From Catonia carolina (taxonomy: Eukaryota; Arthropoda; Insecta; Hemiptera; Achilidae), in the NCBI GenBank assembly GCA_035578175.1, contig JAQMRL010000012.1, forward strand, positions 24,047,460 through 24,111,459: DNA of 64,000 nt, in the 5' to 3' direction. Both the position numbers and the translations under genes were made by a program. How positions within the stretch are numbered: the first letter of the stretch is position 1; each line of letters starts with the position of its first letter. The notes beneath the pieces were generated by a model. That model saw only the letters and a program-made list of their open reading frames with translations. It was not told the origin of the DNA and ran no database searches. Below, piece after piece: positions 10,776 to 22,489 of the stretch.

Positions 10776-11742
10776 ACTTTCTCTAGCACTATAAATTATA
10801 TAAATAAATAGGGAAAGAATGTATTGTTTTTGTATCGATTTTTTTTTAAATTTACTTTTCACTGAAGATACACGTTTCGGGTTTTCTTAACCCAAAAAAT
10901 GTATTTACCAATTTGTGTGTGTGTTATCAAAATAACTAAAAATTAAAACGCTTACGAAAATGAAACTGGGAACTTAAGTTAGGTATGATGAGGTGACCCT
11001 TCACAAATATTTTCATAAAAATCGGGCAACAGAAAGTAGTTGTAGCTACATTCGTGCACTTATCACTTTTTTACGATTTTCTCATAAACGGCCCCTATGA
11101 TTTTTTTTAAATCGCTCATTCACTACATTTTTTATGTTCTTCAAGATAGGGTAAGCGGCATGTCTTCTGAAATTGGTGAAGGACTGTGCTCTCGAGGTAA
11201 AAAATTGTTATTTAAGATCGCGGCCTAAATATGCATTTTAGGGCAAAACCGTATACAATTATGGTTGCAGGAAATTAAAAACCTACTACTTTTATTTCAA
11301 AATTTTTTTCTACAATTCGTTTAGCGTTAATTAGTGATTTTCTGTATTTTTCTCATTAAAATCAGTAAAATATGGGATTTTTCAAGATCGCGGCCTCTGC
11401 AAGCATTTTACGACACACTTGTAATTTTATAAAAACAGTTTTAGTAAGTAAAAAAATCTACAAGTTTCATTCAAGCATTTTCTTCTACAGAGCATAGTTT
11501 AGTGTCAATTAGTGAGTATTCCGTACTTTCAAGTTCTACAGAGGTTGATCTTCATTTTAAGTTATTCATGCATGATTAAAATTAGGTTATGATTTTTATT
11601 TTACATTGTTTACTTATGATTAAATATAGATTATATCGTTAATTATGTACATTGGTTAGAGAAAGTCGTGTGAGTGTTTAAACCAGATTTTTATTATTTA
11701 CATTGGCAAGACAAAATCGTGAGATTGCTTCACACCAGATTT
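10776..11742 (+). mobile_element. Family A repeat, near full length, with doubled 3' end
   Basis: Begins ACTTTCTCTAGCAC and contains the usual left block, two internal halves and the 3' end TGTGAGTGTTTAAACCAGATTTTT (to about 11690). It is followed at once by a second 3' terminus: ATTATTTACATTGGCAAGAC, then GCTTCACACCAGATTT. The repeated terminus could be an adjacent fragment or a read-through product. Confidence 0.8.
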
Positions 11743-11958
11743 GTTTGTCATAAATGCATTTGATTTTATATCTAAAAATGTAAACTATATTAAGTCATTC
11801 TTGTCTTTTTGCGACATTTTTTATATTTTTATGATCTAAGATTTATTTTTCCATTAGCTTCATTACTACGGCTTTGTCCTGTGTATTTGATAACTTATAA
11901 ATAGTAAAGAAGAAATACATAGTTATAGATCTAAAAGAACGATTCATCTGGCACCTGT

Positions 11959-11989
<31 letters not shown>

Positions 11990-12320
11990 CCATTCAACTT
12001 CAGTGAAATTCATCAAACTCTGTGACACAGCAATCTTGAAACAACTCATTTTGTTCTGTACGGTTCAACTCATTAATTATCCTTTACACAAGCAATGCCG
12101 CCATACTACGTTATCTTTATTATCCTTTATCTCTTTCTAAAAATTTCAAGGTTAAATTATATTTTATTTCTTTTTAAATCAGAAAAGATTTAGTGAAAGA
12201 GTAGCCTACTGCAAAAAGTATAATCATTTAAAACAATAATTTCTTACAATAGCCTACTTGTACACAGAATTAAGCTTTTTTTATTTTATCTTATTGTTGA
12301 AAGATTCTTGAAAAAGTCTG
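11743..12320. repeat. AT-rich gap with (ATC)n microsatellite
   Basis: The only feature is a run of about nine ATC units at 11962-11989. The remainder is AT-rich sequence with no recognised element. Confidence 0.6.
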
Positions 12321-12390
12321 TACCTTCTTCTTTTTCTCCTCCTCCCTCCTACTCCTGGTTCATCTCCTTCCCCTTCTCCTCCAACGTCTC
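12321..12390. repeat. Short polypyrimidine tract
   Basis: About 70 bp of mostly C/T, the same type as the larger tracts elsewhere in the window. Confidence 0.7.
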
Positions 12391-12404
12391 ATGTCCCGTT
12401 TTCA

Positions 12405-12742
12405 TCTGTAATGTGTGCACGTTGCAATCTGTACAATTCAAGATCTATAAGCAACCTCCATGACCCAATGAGATTAAGATGATATGTATGACGTGTAAAT
12501 GAGGTGTAGTCTTGTACAGACCCAGGCTAATTAAATACGGATAATAAAATATTTATAATCTACGGATCTATAAAGGATAATAAAGACAATTACCATTTCT
12601 TAGAAAGTATGGTCAATAATTGCACCCAAACTATCAAAGTACACCGGTATCCACTGTCTAGTATTCAAATCTGTATGAAAGTATAAAAGTACCTTTACCA
12701 GGATTAGAACCACGGACCCTTCGTCACAAAAATCAGCTTTTA
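12405..12742 (-). mobile_element. S2 tRNA-derived SINE, with internal insertion
   Basis: Body landmarks are GTAAATGAGGTGTAGTCTTG, CTATCAAAGTACACCGGTA and CCACTGTCTAGTATTCAAA. An extra AT-rich segment of about 85 bp (12525-12608) interrupts it relative to the copies at 124-415 and 34655-34960. The minus-strand B box is visible as GGATTAGAACC with one change. The A-box end is degraded. Confidence 0.75.
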
Positions 12743-12869
12743 AATAGATGTCTCTTTGGAACCGTTTTCTAACGCAGACTTGCAGAAGTATCTTTTGATC
12801 TGATATCTTTTTCATGTGTCGTCTCCAATTTTTATTATTGTTTTTTTTTTTGAGGAAACTTTATCTACT

Positions 12870-13222
12870 TTTATTTAAAACATTTTTCAAGAAGTTTAGC
12901 GTCAATTTATTACTTTCTGTGTCTGAATCGTTAAAATTGGTAATTAAATTTCACGAAATAAGTGGCTATAACAACCTTATTTAACGTATTTATTCTACAG
13001 AACTTGGTTTAGCGGTTTTCATGTATTAGTGATTTTTATGTCCAACAGGAAGTAGATATTCCTTAATTTAGAGTAATTTACTCATTATTAAAAGTAGATT
13101 ATGTTTTTCATTTTACACTGGTTTTTCATAATTAATTACAGGTTCAGGTTTTCAATTTCTACATTGGTAAGAAGGTAAGAAACAGTAGTGTGAGTGTTTC
13201 GTACCGGATATTTTTAGATTAA
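12870..13222 (+). mobile_element. Family A repeat, 3' part
   Basis: Recognisable from GTTTAGCGTCAATTTATTAC through ACAGAACTTGGTTTAGCG to GTGAGTGTTTCGTACCGGAT. The 5' half is missing and the hairpins are decayed. Confidence 0.7.
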
Positions 13223-13644
13223 ATTCGGTAATTCTTCAATTCTATACCATCACTTTTACATCACACCGTATTTTATTAACTCCACATGTTCATAATATTG
13301 TAAATATCGATCTACTATAGAAGTCAGGTTATTTTTTATTTCAACATTTGTCGGAAGCGGCATGACTTCGAAAAGGGCAAAGAGATACCTCTGCTTTCAT
13401 AACCTAGACACAAATTTGTTATTGCCTTTCGGTAACCTAACAAAGAATTACGATTTCAATACTATTTGTTTAGTCTTAAGGAATAAGGACTGTTTTCTTT
13501 ATTTTTTTGTCTTGAAAACCGAAAAGAAAGTTAAAGATGAGATTGGTGACAGATGTTTTGGTAAGGATGTATATACTGTTTCGTATTCCTCGGTGTTTTC
13601 GATTGGTATATATGGTTTAAAAGGTGCCGATGGACAACCCGTAG

Positions 13645-13745
13645 TGAAAAGGTCGACAATTTGTTTTAAAAGATGGGCGTTGTCCAAGGATCCATTCTTG
13701 GACCGTTCTTATTTTTAGTAGGAGACGATTTACAAGCAGATAGGG
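13645..13745 (+). pseudogene. Reverse transcriptase motif relic
   Basis: In one frame the sequence encodes VVQGSILGPFLFLVGDDL, matching the conserved (V)PQGSILGPLLF segment of non-LTR RT domain 4. The overlapping 118-codon open frame at 13362-13718 is in a different phase across this motif, so that frame is probably not a real protein. Upstream sequence may be more of the same LINE but is too decayed to align by eye. Confidence 0.55.
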
Positions 13746-14030
13746 ATACCACTTCAAAGGTTATTATTTCCAGTACGGTGCATTTGGACATTGCATACGT
13801 ATGCTTTAAGTTTCTCACTCCTTAGCAGTGCCATCTGGTTTTTCTTTCTCCGTTCTTCTTATTTATTTTAAACAATCTTCTTCTTTGTCATTTATTATCT
13901 TTCTTTTTCTGGTCATTGCTAAACTCGCTGTACTACATTCTTTTTTCCTTTTTCTTTTCATCTTCTTTTATTGCTTGCTTATCTACTTCTTTACAGAGGT
14001 CACCATCGGTCCCTTTTTTGTCCCTCTCAG

Positions 14031-14032
<2 letters not shown>

Positions 14033-14078
<46 letters not shown>

Positions 14079-14087
14079 TCTCTCTCC
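14033..14087. repeat. (CT)n microsatellite
   Basis: About 27 CT units with one CA interruption, in a wider C/T-rich stretch from about 13840. The Leu/Ser repeat ORFs here are artefacts. Confidence 0.95.
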
Positions 14088-14199
14088 ACGCCCACTCAGC
14101 CCAACAGTGATCACGCCACTCTACCAAAGTCGAGCTTCAGAATACGCCTTCCTTTAAAATTATATCAGGGTGGTCACTTAAATGTTGTGTATTTTTTTA

Positions 14200-16555
14200 G
14201 TACCTAAAATTAGAGTGTTTTACAAAAGTTATATTACTAAAAGAACAGGCGGTTTTAACTGCCATTTAGGAACATGAAGTATCATTTTTATTGTTTTCTA
14301 CTAAAAAAATTTAGATAAATGAACTAATAGGCTGTTTAAATGATATACCAAACAGTTATTATTAAACTTCGCCTAAAAGGATTCACCGAGCATTTTTCCT
14401 AATGCCCTTTCGGACAATAATCAAAAATATATTTTTAAATTGTATTTGGGCATTTAAATCATTGAAGGAGTTTTTATTCTCCCATTTCTATGGGAAGTTA
14501 TCCAGCTATAAAGTCCGCTTTTGATATAAGTCAATGTCTGTTCCTGACAGGGTTGCCACCTGTACTTTATAAAAAAGTATCGTAAGTAGGCCTAGGTTAT
14601 TTCGGGAAATTATGCTCTATATTCATGAGAACAATAAATTTTTTAACTAATTATTTATTTGTGTCGGCACAATAAATTACAATTACATATGTGCGAAAGG
14701 TGATGATACATACTATACATCATGAACGACATGAAGAGCTCAACCAATGTTGTTTGCTTTCAATGTTTTGTTGGTGCTATTATAGTATCTAGAATCTAGA
14801 ATTAAAAAATGATTTTAAAATTAAGTAGTAAGCTGAAAGAAGAACATGCTATTACTCGATCAAAAACTTGACTGATGTCAAGGAAACCGGTGGAAGTGTA
14901 AATTTTACGCTCTAAACCTCAAGCTATGTAACCAACTGCTCGATGGAGTTGGTGAATCATGGAAGGAGAACAATAAAGTACGCAAAAATACTGTATTTCA
15001 CAGAGTTTGATTTTTCTAGGATTCGTCTTAAGTAAATTATTGAAAGACCAAAAATGTTGGTTGTAATTTTGCGTATAATGGGTAACGGATCGGCTGAGTG
15101 TCTGAAATGAGTAGTCCTACTAACTCGTTTTTGAACGCAAACTAACCTCAAGTATCAATACCAAAGTAAATATTATCAATATTAAGTGAATATTATCAAT
15201 GCAAAAGTTTCTTGTTTATGTTTGTTTTGAGTGAGGCGGATTGAGTAACATAAAAATACGACTATTCGGTTTTATAGCATTATGTAATGGTGAATCATGA
15301 TAAAGACAACTTTGGCTAACGGAGTACTTCCTGTGTTCATACTCCTGTTCAATTGGTTTTATTTTCACATTTTTGATTTTCTTTCAATATGTAGGCCTAA
15401 CGTTGTTTAAGAAGTTAAACACTTGCCGTGAAGTGAAGCGATCGGAGGGTTACTAGACTGTCATAAAGTTGTTCGTAAATAGGATTTGTAGTCATATACG
15501 TAGTGTGTTACATTACGAACACACACACAGAGGCAAGCACACGCCGGCAAACATCCCCATAAAATAAGGGTTGAAATTTTAGAACATAATATCTAATAAC
15601 AGTTATTAAAATCATAGGAATAGTTTTGAACAAACCCTTAAACAGATTGGGGTGAAAGATATTTTTACAACCCTTTTAAATAACTATCTATGCAACCCTA
15701 TCTCGAAATCAGCTCCCTTAAAACATATCAAACTCTACCGCCCGACGGACAGTAGCCAAAAAAGTATCTGAATTATGTATTTTAGATTCTACTGACACCT
15801 GCTCTTTCAAAAATATGAACAACCCTTTAAAAAAAATTAAAAAGTAACAACTACCTTGTTACGTTAAATATTCTCTCATTGATAATATCGAAGAACTACT
15901 AACCTACAACCTACAAATGGGAAGATTACGGGATTCGATTTCCGTCCAGGATGTGTAAATTATTACAAATTAAAATAGTACATTGGTATATTACCCAAAG
16001 TAGTCTCTAACACACTATGTTGGTGATACTTTTAAATAAACTAAGAAGAAAAGCGAAAAATAAACAATAAATTTATTATTCCATTCGAGTGTTTGGGCCA
16101 GCTCGATCAATCAGCTAGGTATAAATTAGGTTTCGAAAGTTCAGTAAAATCGTTAGATGAGCTTCTTCGTATGGGTGATCAGGTTGTACTTTAGTAAAAA
16201 ACGCTGGAAGTCCCTATTCAAATTCATGTCAAAAAGAAAACACCAGCAACCAGGAACGATGAAATTCGGTGGTTGTTTAAGGTTAAAAACATTTCTTATA
16301 ACAAAATAAAGCCAGAAAAAACCGTTGAATTCTTCATGAACTGTTAAAGAAATATTTTTTATGAATTCGCTGATAGAATCATTAAGTTATCAAATTCAAA
16401 TAGAGAAAGAAAGAAATCAAACTAAAGAAAAAGTTCACAAAACAAAATTTAAATATGGTTGCTAAAAATGTATGTAAATCAACTAACCGTAGACTATTGA
16501 AAGCAGCTGGTTTAGAATTCATTCCTCGGCTTGAATGTGCAAGTGGCTCAGTGAT
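14200..16555. other. AT-rich DNA, no gene recognised
   Basis: About 2.3 kb without supported coding sequence. A weak B-box-like GGGATTCGATTTCC lies near 15930. The phrase GGAAGTCCCTATTCAAATTC at 16207 recurs in similar form near 52690, hinting at a dispersed low-copy repeat. Confidence 0.4.
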
Positions 16556-16559
16556 TGTT

Positions 16560-16700
16560 GTCGTTATTCTCTTATTTTGTTCTTGTTTTACTGTTCGGCA
16601 GTGTTCGCCGCCAAATTTGGTACGTGCCCGCTGGAGTTACTCAGGGCACGCTTCTTCACCTGTCCTTTTTATTTGTTTTACTATTCAACCAGAGTACATG
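16560..16700 (+). pseudogene. Reverse transcriptase motif relic
   Basis: The encoded AGVTQGTLL, continuing after a one-base shift as SPVLFICFTI, matches the conserved AGVPQGTLLSPVLF segment of Jockey-type non-LTR RTs. Only this block is recognisable, and it abuts the long pyrimidine tract within about 160 bp. Confidence 0.55.
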
Positions 16701-16860
16701 TCTTGGAGCATTTCTATATTTATTTATACTTTTCCATCAATGTATGTTATTGATTCATTGAAAAAAACTTATTTACTTGTTTTAAATTGTATTCTATTTG
16801 TTCTTTTATGTACTCTCATTACAGATATACATACCGGGTGTTGATAAAGTATAAAACCTT

Positions 16861-17326
16861 TCTCCTACCGCTGCTGCTTCTTCTTCTTCATTCTCTTTTG
16901 CCTCATTTCCTCTTCTTCTCCAGCTCTTTTTCTCATTTTTCTCTTTTCTTCATCTTTCTCTTCGTCTTCTTTCTCTGCTGCTCCAACCACTACTACATCC
17001 CTCAAATCCTCCTCAATTTTCTCCTCCTTTCCATTCTCCTTTTCATCTTACTGCTTCTTCTTCTCCTCTTCCTCTCCTAGCTACTTCTCTTCCTTCACCA
17101 CGTTCTTCTCTTTCTGCTACTGGTTGTTCTCCTTCTTTGGCTCCTCCTCCTCCTACTTCTTTACCTTCTTTTACTTTTCGTTTTTACTTCTCCTCTTCAT
17201 CCTCCATCTCCTCCCCCTTTACCTTCTACCTCAGCTCCGCCTCCTCCACTTTCTCCACCTCCTTTACCTTTTCCTTCTTATTCTGCTTTTTATTCTATAA
17301 CTCTACCTCCTCCTCTTCCTCCTCCT

Positions 17327-17357
<31 letters not shown>

Positions 17358-17928
17358 CTCTGTCTCTTCCTCCTCTGTCTCCTCCTCTTCCTTCTATTCT
17401 TTTCCTTCTCCTCCTCGCCTCTTCTTTTTCTTCTCCTTTTTGTCTTTCTTCTTTATCTTTCTCTTCGTCTTCTTATTCTTTTGTCCCACCTCCTCCACCA
17501 CCTTTATCGCCCTTATAATTATCATTTTTCTCCTCCTTTCCCATTTTTTTTTAACTTAAGTTACTTCTTCTTCTTCTTCTTCATTTTCTTCTCTTCCTTT
17601 ACCGTCTACTTCTTCTCCTTCACCACTTTCTTTTCTTTCTTCTATTGATTATTCTTCTTTGTCTCATTCTCGTCCACTTCCTTTACATTATTCTCGTCCT
17701 CTTTTGCGCTCCTTAGCTTCATCCCCCGTCTCCTCCTCCTTCTCCTCCACCTCTTTCGTCTCCTCCTCTTCATTTTTCTTTTTCTTCTACACCACTTCCT
17801 TTTCTTCCTCCTCTTCGTTTAGTTTCGTCTTCGCCTTTTTCTTCTCCTTCCCTCCTTCTTCTTGTTGTATTTCTTCTTCTGATTCTTTTTCTTCTTCTAA
17901 CTCCTCGTCATTGTTCTTCTTCATGTAT
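16861..17928. repeat. 1.07-kb polypyrimidine (CTT/CTC) tract
   Basis: Almost every base on this strand is C or T, in irregular CTT, CTC and TCC units, with a pure (CTC)n core near 17310-17355. Reading frames across it give Ser/Phe/Leu repeats and are not genes. The purine strand could form intramolecular triplex DNA. Confidence 0.95.
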
Positions 17929-17934
17929 TAAATC

Positions 17935-18790
17935 ATGCACCTTGTGATATTCATGACTAACTTCTTTGATAGCTTCAATTTTTTCATTGGCCAACTCATA
18001 GTCTTTTGGTTTAAAGATTTGTGACATAGCACAACTTGTCGGACGCTTTCAATCGTCTCTCTATAAATGATCACTCTAAATCTATCCTTGTGATCTTAAC
18101 CATCTCAATCCTACAATATCTTGAACGCCCCTCGTAGATATTGTTACTTGTTATCGGAATTCTAAATGAAATTTAGCGTAAAAATATAAATATAAATAGC
18201 CGCAATTTTGAATAAAGTTAAATCTGGTTATAGTTTATTAGATAAAAGGAGTTTTTCGTATTTTTATACAGAGCATCTAAAAATGTATCCCTTAAAAAGA
18301 GTCCTTTACTTTACTGTCACCCGGTAAGAATGCGTTCACCATTGTATTTCATGTAGGCCTCTCAACATATACAAAATTTTTAATCTTATAAAACAAATAA
18401 AATTTAGTCTTCTTATTTAAAATGCCATGTATGTTTCATGAATTAAATGTAAATTAAGAAATAAATATTTTATTGTAGGCTATACAAAGTTCTAAAATAT
18501 GTCATAAATAAGTGTAGTAAATAAAATTGTTGGTTTATATGTAATTAATTTTCGTGTAAGTATTTTATTTCTTAATATTTTATTAAATGTTTAATACTGT
18601 GTTAAAATTGTTCGAACGAGTTTTTGTTTTACCTGTTAATACTCAGGTTTCAATTTCTCGACGTCTATCATGGTTTTTGTGAACTCCATCCATAAGGATT
18701 CAAAAATGGAGTAAAGGGCATTATGTTAAACATATTATTTGCTAGCTAGTCTGAGGCTCGTGTTGCCTCCAAAATGTAAATTTTAGATTA
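17935..18790. other. AT-rich DNA, no gene recognised
   Basis: No recognised repeat, RNA or coding sequence between the pyrimidine tract and the next family A copy. Confidence 0.4.
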
Positions 18791-18792
18791 TT

Positions 18793-19160
18793 TTTTACTT
18801 TATCATTATATAAGTACGCAGGGAAGAGAGTATTGTTTTAATGTCGATTTTGTAAATCAAGTTTTCACCGGAAATACACATGCGATTTTTTCATTTTTTT
18901 CAATTTTCTCAAAAAACGACTCCTTCGATTTTTTTTATTAATTGTTTTTCCTCTACAAGATAAAATAAGCTCCATGTCTGCTGAAATTCTAGGGGCTATG
19001 CTCTCGAGGTAAAAAACTCTTTTTTAAGATTGCGACCATAATATTATGGAATTTTAGGCAAAAGTGTATAAATCAAAGTTGTAAAAATAAAAACATCTAA
19101 AATTTTTGCCAAAGTATTTCAAGATTTTTCTATACCGCTTAGTTTTAAGGAGCTAACACA
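18793..19160 (+). mobile_element. Family A repeat, deleted and 3'-truncated
   Basis: The 5' end is a diverged ACTTTATC. The copy then jumps from ACCGGAAATACACATG straight to the later TTTTCTCAAAAAACGACTCC block, losing the microsatellite and CCGGAAGTAGTAG region. It continues to the first internal half and stops near CCGCTTAGTTTTA. Confidence 0.75.
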
Positions 19161-19280
19161 ATTCAGAAGACTGTAATGTAACTAAACTGCACTGATTCAA
19201 AATTCAATTAATTTATTTTATTTAGTTAAATATACATTACGATTTAATACTGAACTAAACTAAGCTGTACAAGTAGGCCT

Positions 19281-19673
19281 GTTGTTTAGGTCAACAGCCG
19301 AAAAGCTGATTTGAACCTCTAGAGGTTTTACTAAGTAAAAACCGAGGAGTCAGGTGGTTAACTATTGCCTTCCTCACTGAGTTAAAAGAGTATGCTTATC
19401 AGCATGCCAGGCCCTCCGAAAAGCACCCACTTTCCACCCTGCAAATGACACCTTCACTTCATTCACCACAGGGTCTGGCTGTATAGTGAAATTCATTACT
19501 ATCAGAGGAGATAACTCTGACTAGTGTCTTTTACACCTCTACCTCTTCTGTTCTTAAATAGTTCAGTCATATAATTCGCTGACTATATGATAAGAAACAG
19601 AACTATTTTTGTAGCCCTGGAACAAACAGATCGAGTGCAATTAATTTAACACTCCATCTGCCCGTTATGGGCA
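19281..19673 (-). mobile_element. S1 SINE-like element, complete, with target duplication
   Basis: Reverse orientation: GTTGTTTAGGTCAACAGCC at the tail end, CTGCCCGTTATGGGCA at the head end. A perfect 13-bp direct repeat, TACAAGTAGGCCT, flanks it at 19268-19280 and 19674-19686. This defines both ends of the family and indicates LINE-mediated insertion. Confidence 0.9.
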
Positions 19674-19689
19674 TACAAGTAGGCCTATA

Positions 19690-20640
19690 CAAATATTTTA
19701 AACCAAATATACATATACGAAAAAACTCTTCGTGACAAAGAATTCTGTCCGCACATAGGAGTATATACAGAACAAAAACATTAATCAGTTAAATACTTAA
19801 AACTACTATTAAAATTACTAAGTTAAATTACTACAGGTAAATAGGTAACAAGGATTACGTTAGACAGAATAAAAAAAAAACAGAATATAAATGATAAATT
19901 TAATTACGAGTACATTTAGCCTACATAAAATATCAATAATAATACATTTTAATTTTAATAACAATAGAAATTAAAAAATAACTTTAAGATTATGTTTGTA
20001 CATTTGTCATATAGAGAAAAATATAAAAACAATTTTTTTTATAACTATAATTACTTTACAATACCTATATTTCAACAAACACAATGTAGATGTTTTTACT
20101 TTATGGAAAATTAATTCAATAAATGAGCATAAGATACAGGTAAACTATCGCAAGAAAAGTAAAAATTAACAAGAACTGTTATTTTAAAACTTGGAAAAGT
20201 TTCTCAAGTTCTTACTCATAGATCGATAGGATATGATATTTATGTTTTAATAGATGTGGTGACAGAGTGAGTGACATACTGTGTACATGGGGGTGGATGT
20301 ACGTTAACGAACCACCCCTCAAAATAGAGAAATGGCTTCTGAAAAAAAATTTCAATTTGGTTTTCTAGTTTTAATTTTTCCAGCATTCCTAGTACCATAA
20401 TTGGTTTTATTGAGATCAATTATTAGACTACTTAACGGTTACCACAAGCCCAAAAGAACTGTAATAGTACTTTATAAACAAATTTCATCAACGGGCGGTC
20501 TGCTTCCTCATGTCATTCATGTTATTATATGCATAATTATCATCTTCGACACATTTGTTATTGTAATTCATTGTATAGACACAAATAAATAATATGTTTA
20601 AAAGAGGAAAGCGGAAAACGTAGGACTTTAGTTTAATTTT
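19690..20640. other. AT-rich DNA, no gene recognised
   Basis: AT-rich, with many AATAAA-like words expected by composition. An open frame at 20401-20592 has no recognisable motif. Confidence 0.4.
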
Positions 20641-21150
20641 TTTGACTTTAGTTCAAACATGTTTTTTCTGCAGAGCTAAGTTTAACCTCAATGAGTGATT
20701 TTCCGTATTTTTAAATCCTAAAGAAGTTGATTTTCATTTCGCATCATTTAGCGTACTCATTATTAAAATTAGTCTCCCTTAGCATTGCTCAGAGTAGAGG
20801 TGTAAAAGACACCAGTCAAGAGTTATCTCCTCTGAGAGTAATGAATTTCATTATACAGATACGATAGGTGCTAACTACCGTGATGTTGTCACCACAGGGT
20901 CTACCTTGTGTATTTCAAAGTACGTGTATTTCAAAGCGGCGGCATGCTGATAAGCATACTTTTGCACTCAGTAAGAAAGGTAAATGTAAACCGCATCACT
21001 TCACTTTTTGGTAAAGAGGTTGAAACCAGGTTTTCGCGTAATGACTTAAACAACACAATACTGTTTACTAATGATTACACATAGATTATATTTTTCATTA
21101 TTTACATTGGTATGAGAAAGTCGAGTGAGTATTTCACACAATTTTTTTTT
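20640..21150 (+). mobile_element. Family A 3' part split by a SINE
   Basis: The left part (20640-20787) carries GCAGAGCTAAGTTTAACCTC and GATTTTCCGTATTTTTAAA. The right part (21056-21150) carries CATTATTTACATTGG and GAGTATTTCACAC. An S1 element lies between, so S1 inserted after A. Confidence 0.75.
20790..21055 (+). mobile_element. S1 SINE-like element, 5'-truncated
   Basis: Starts inside the element at AGAGGTGTAAAAGACACC and runs to ATGACTTAAACAAC. A segment around 20860-20930 is diverged or rearranged. It sits inside a family A copy. Confidence 0.7.
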
Positions 21151-21159
21151 TTATTTGAG

Positions 21160-22225
21160 TTCCTTCCTATTGTGCGTAAACGCAATAAATCGTTATTAGA
21201 ATGTAGTTCGAAAATCCGAATAAATTGATAATCCGAAATCCCTATGGTCTTGGTTAGTTCGGATTTTGAACGCTCTAATGTGTTAGTTGACAAAACGTTT
21301 TTATGAATATCTTTAAGAAAATAACCACGTCATCAGCCTTTGTTCCCTAAACTAACAAAGAACATAAGACCACAATTTGATTTTTCTAACTTTTTTGAAC
21401 ATTGAGTCTACTCTGTCATTTTTTGTATTGTTTGTCACTTACAAGCGTCAACAAAGATAAAAACTTTTTTGTAGAAAAAAATCAAGGGTTGAAAGAAAAG
21501 AATATTTCTTATTCACCCTTTTTTAATGTAAAGGATCTTTATGGTGTTTTTTCTTGCTAACGGAACGTTTTTTGTTGTTTTTTTAAATAAAATGTCCCTT
21601 TGTTGTGGTTTGTTAGTTTTTTTCCATGGTTTTTTATGACCATGACAATGAATTTTTTGAATTATTTTTGACCTTTGCATTGGAGGTATATGTACAATTT
21701 TCATATTATATGTGGCTTTGTATATTCACACATGAGTCAAGTAAAGTCTTGTAATGTTACAATCAACATGAATTGTAGAAGAGTTTTAGGAATAAGCGAA
21801 AAATTACCAGGAATGGATTTTTGAATCAAGTACAAAAATGTACACGATAGTGGATCGAAGAATGGTTTCAAAATTGTTAAAAAAAATCAGCAGTCGCGGG
21901 ACTGACCGACAGAAGTGACTACTGTACTTCTTAAAATTGTATTGTAAACTGTATTGTAAATTGATCGTAAACAAGTATTCCTATCTTACAATCTAACTAA
22001 ACTCAAGCTCAAGAGTATTGCATGCCTTGATTTCTTGTGTAGACTATTACTATTTAAGACCAATGTTTTAATTAACTGTAAATTGTTAGTAAAATTAATG
22101 TTTTTTTTAAATATTTTAAGTCACTTTTAAACCACAGTCTGTCACAAATATCACAAGAATGACCAAAATCATTATAAAAGAACTGCTTATTAAACGATAA
22201 ATGTGTACTGCACTCATGAAGGCGA
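21160..22225. other. AT-rich DNA, no gene recognised
   Basis: Rich in T and A homopolymers (21420-21720). No recognised element. Confidence 0.4.
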
Positions 22226-22229
22226 TTGA

Positions 22230-22480
22230 TGATGACGAGAGTCGTACGCGGGGGAAGACATCAAAACGTCTTGTGTGTGTGTATATACGTATTGTTGAAA
22301 AACATAGTTGAAAGGGGAGATGAGCGAGAGACGTACGCAGGGGAAATTATCAAAATGTCTTATATGTGAATACTTATTGATGAAATACATAGTTGAAAGC
22401 GGGAGACGTGCGAGAGATATACGCGGGGAATTTATCAAAACGTTTGTGTGTGCGTGTGTGTGTGTGTGAGTACACGTTGA
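22230..22480. repeat. Minisatellite, three units of 86-89 bp
   Basis: Three imperfect units align on TACGCGGGGGAA (22244, 22333 and 22419 are equivalent points), each followed by ATCAAAACGT, a GT-rich run and ATACATAGTTGAAAG. The third unit ends in a (GT)n run. Confidence 0.8.
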
Positions 22481-22489
22481 AGTAAACAC

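Noticed and set aside
13362..13718. 118-codon open frame as a possible gene
   Set aside because: The only recognisable protein signal here, a reverse transcriptase motif near 13.68 kb, lies in another frame, and the protein itself has no known motif.
17137..17559. 140-codon Ser/Phe-rich reading frame
   Set aside because: It is a direct consequence of the CTT/CTC repeat; stop codons are rare in such DNA by composition.
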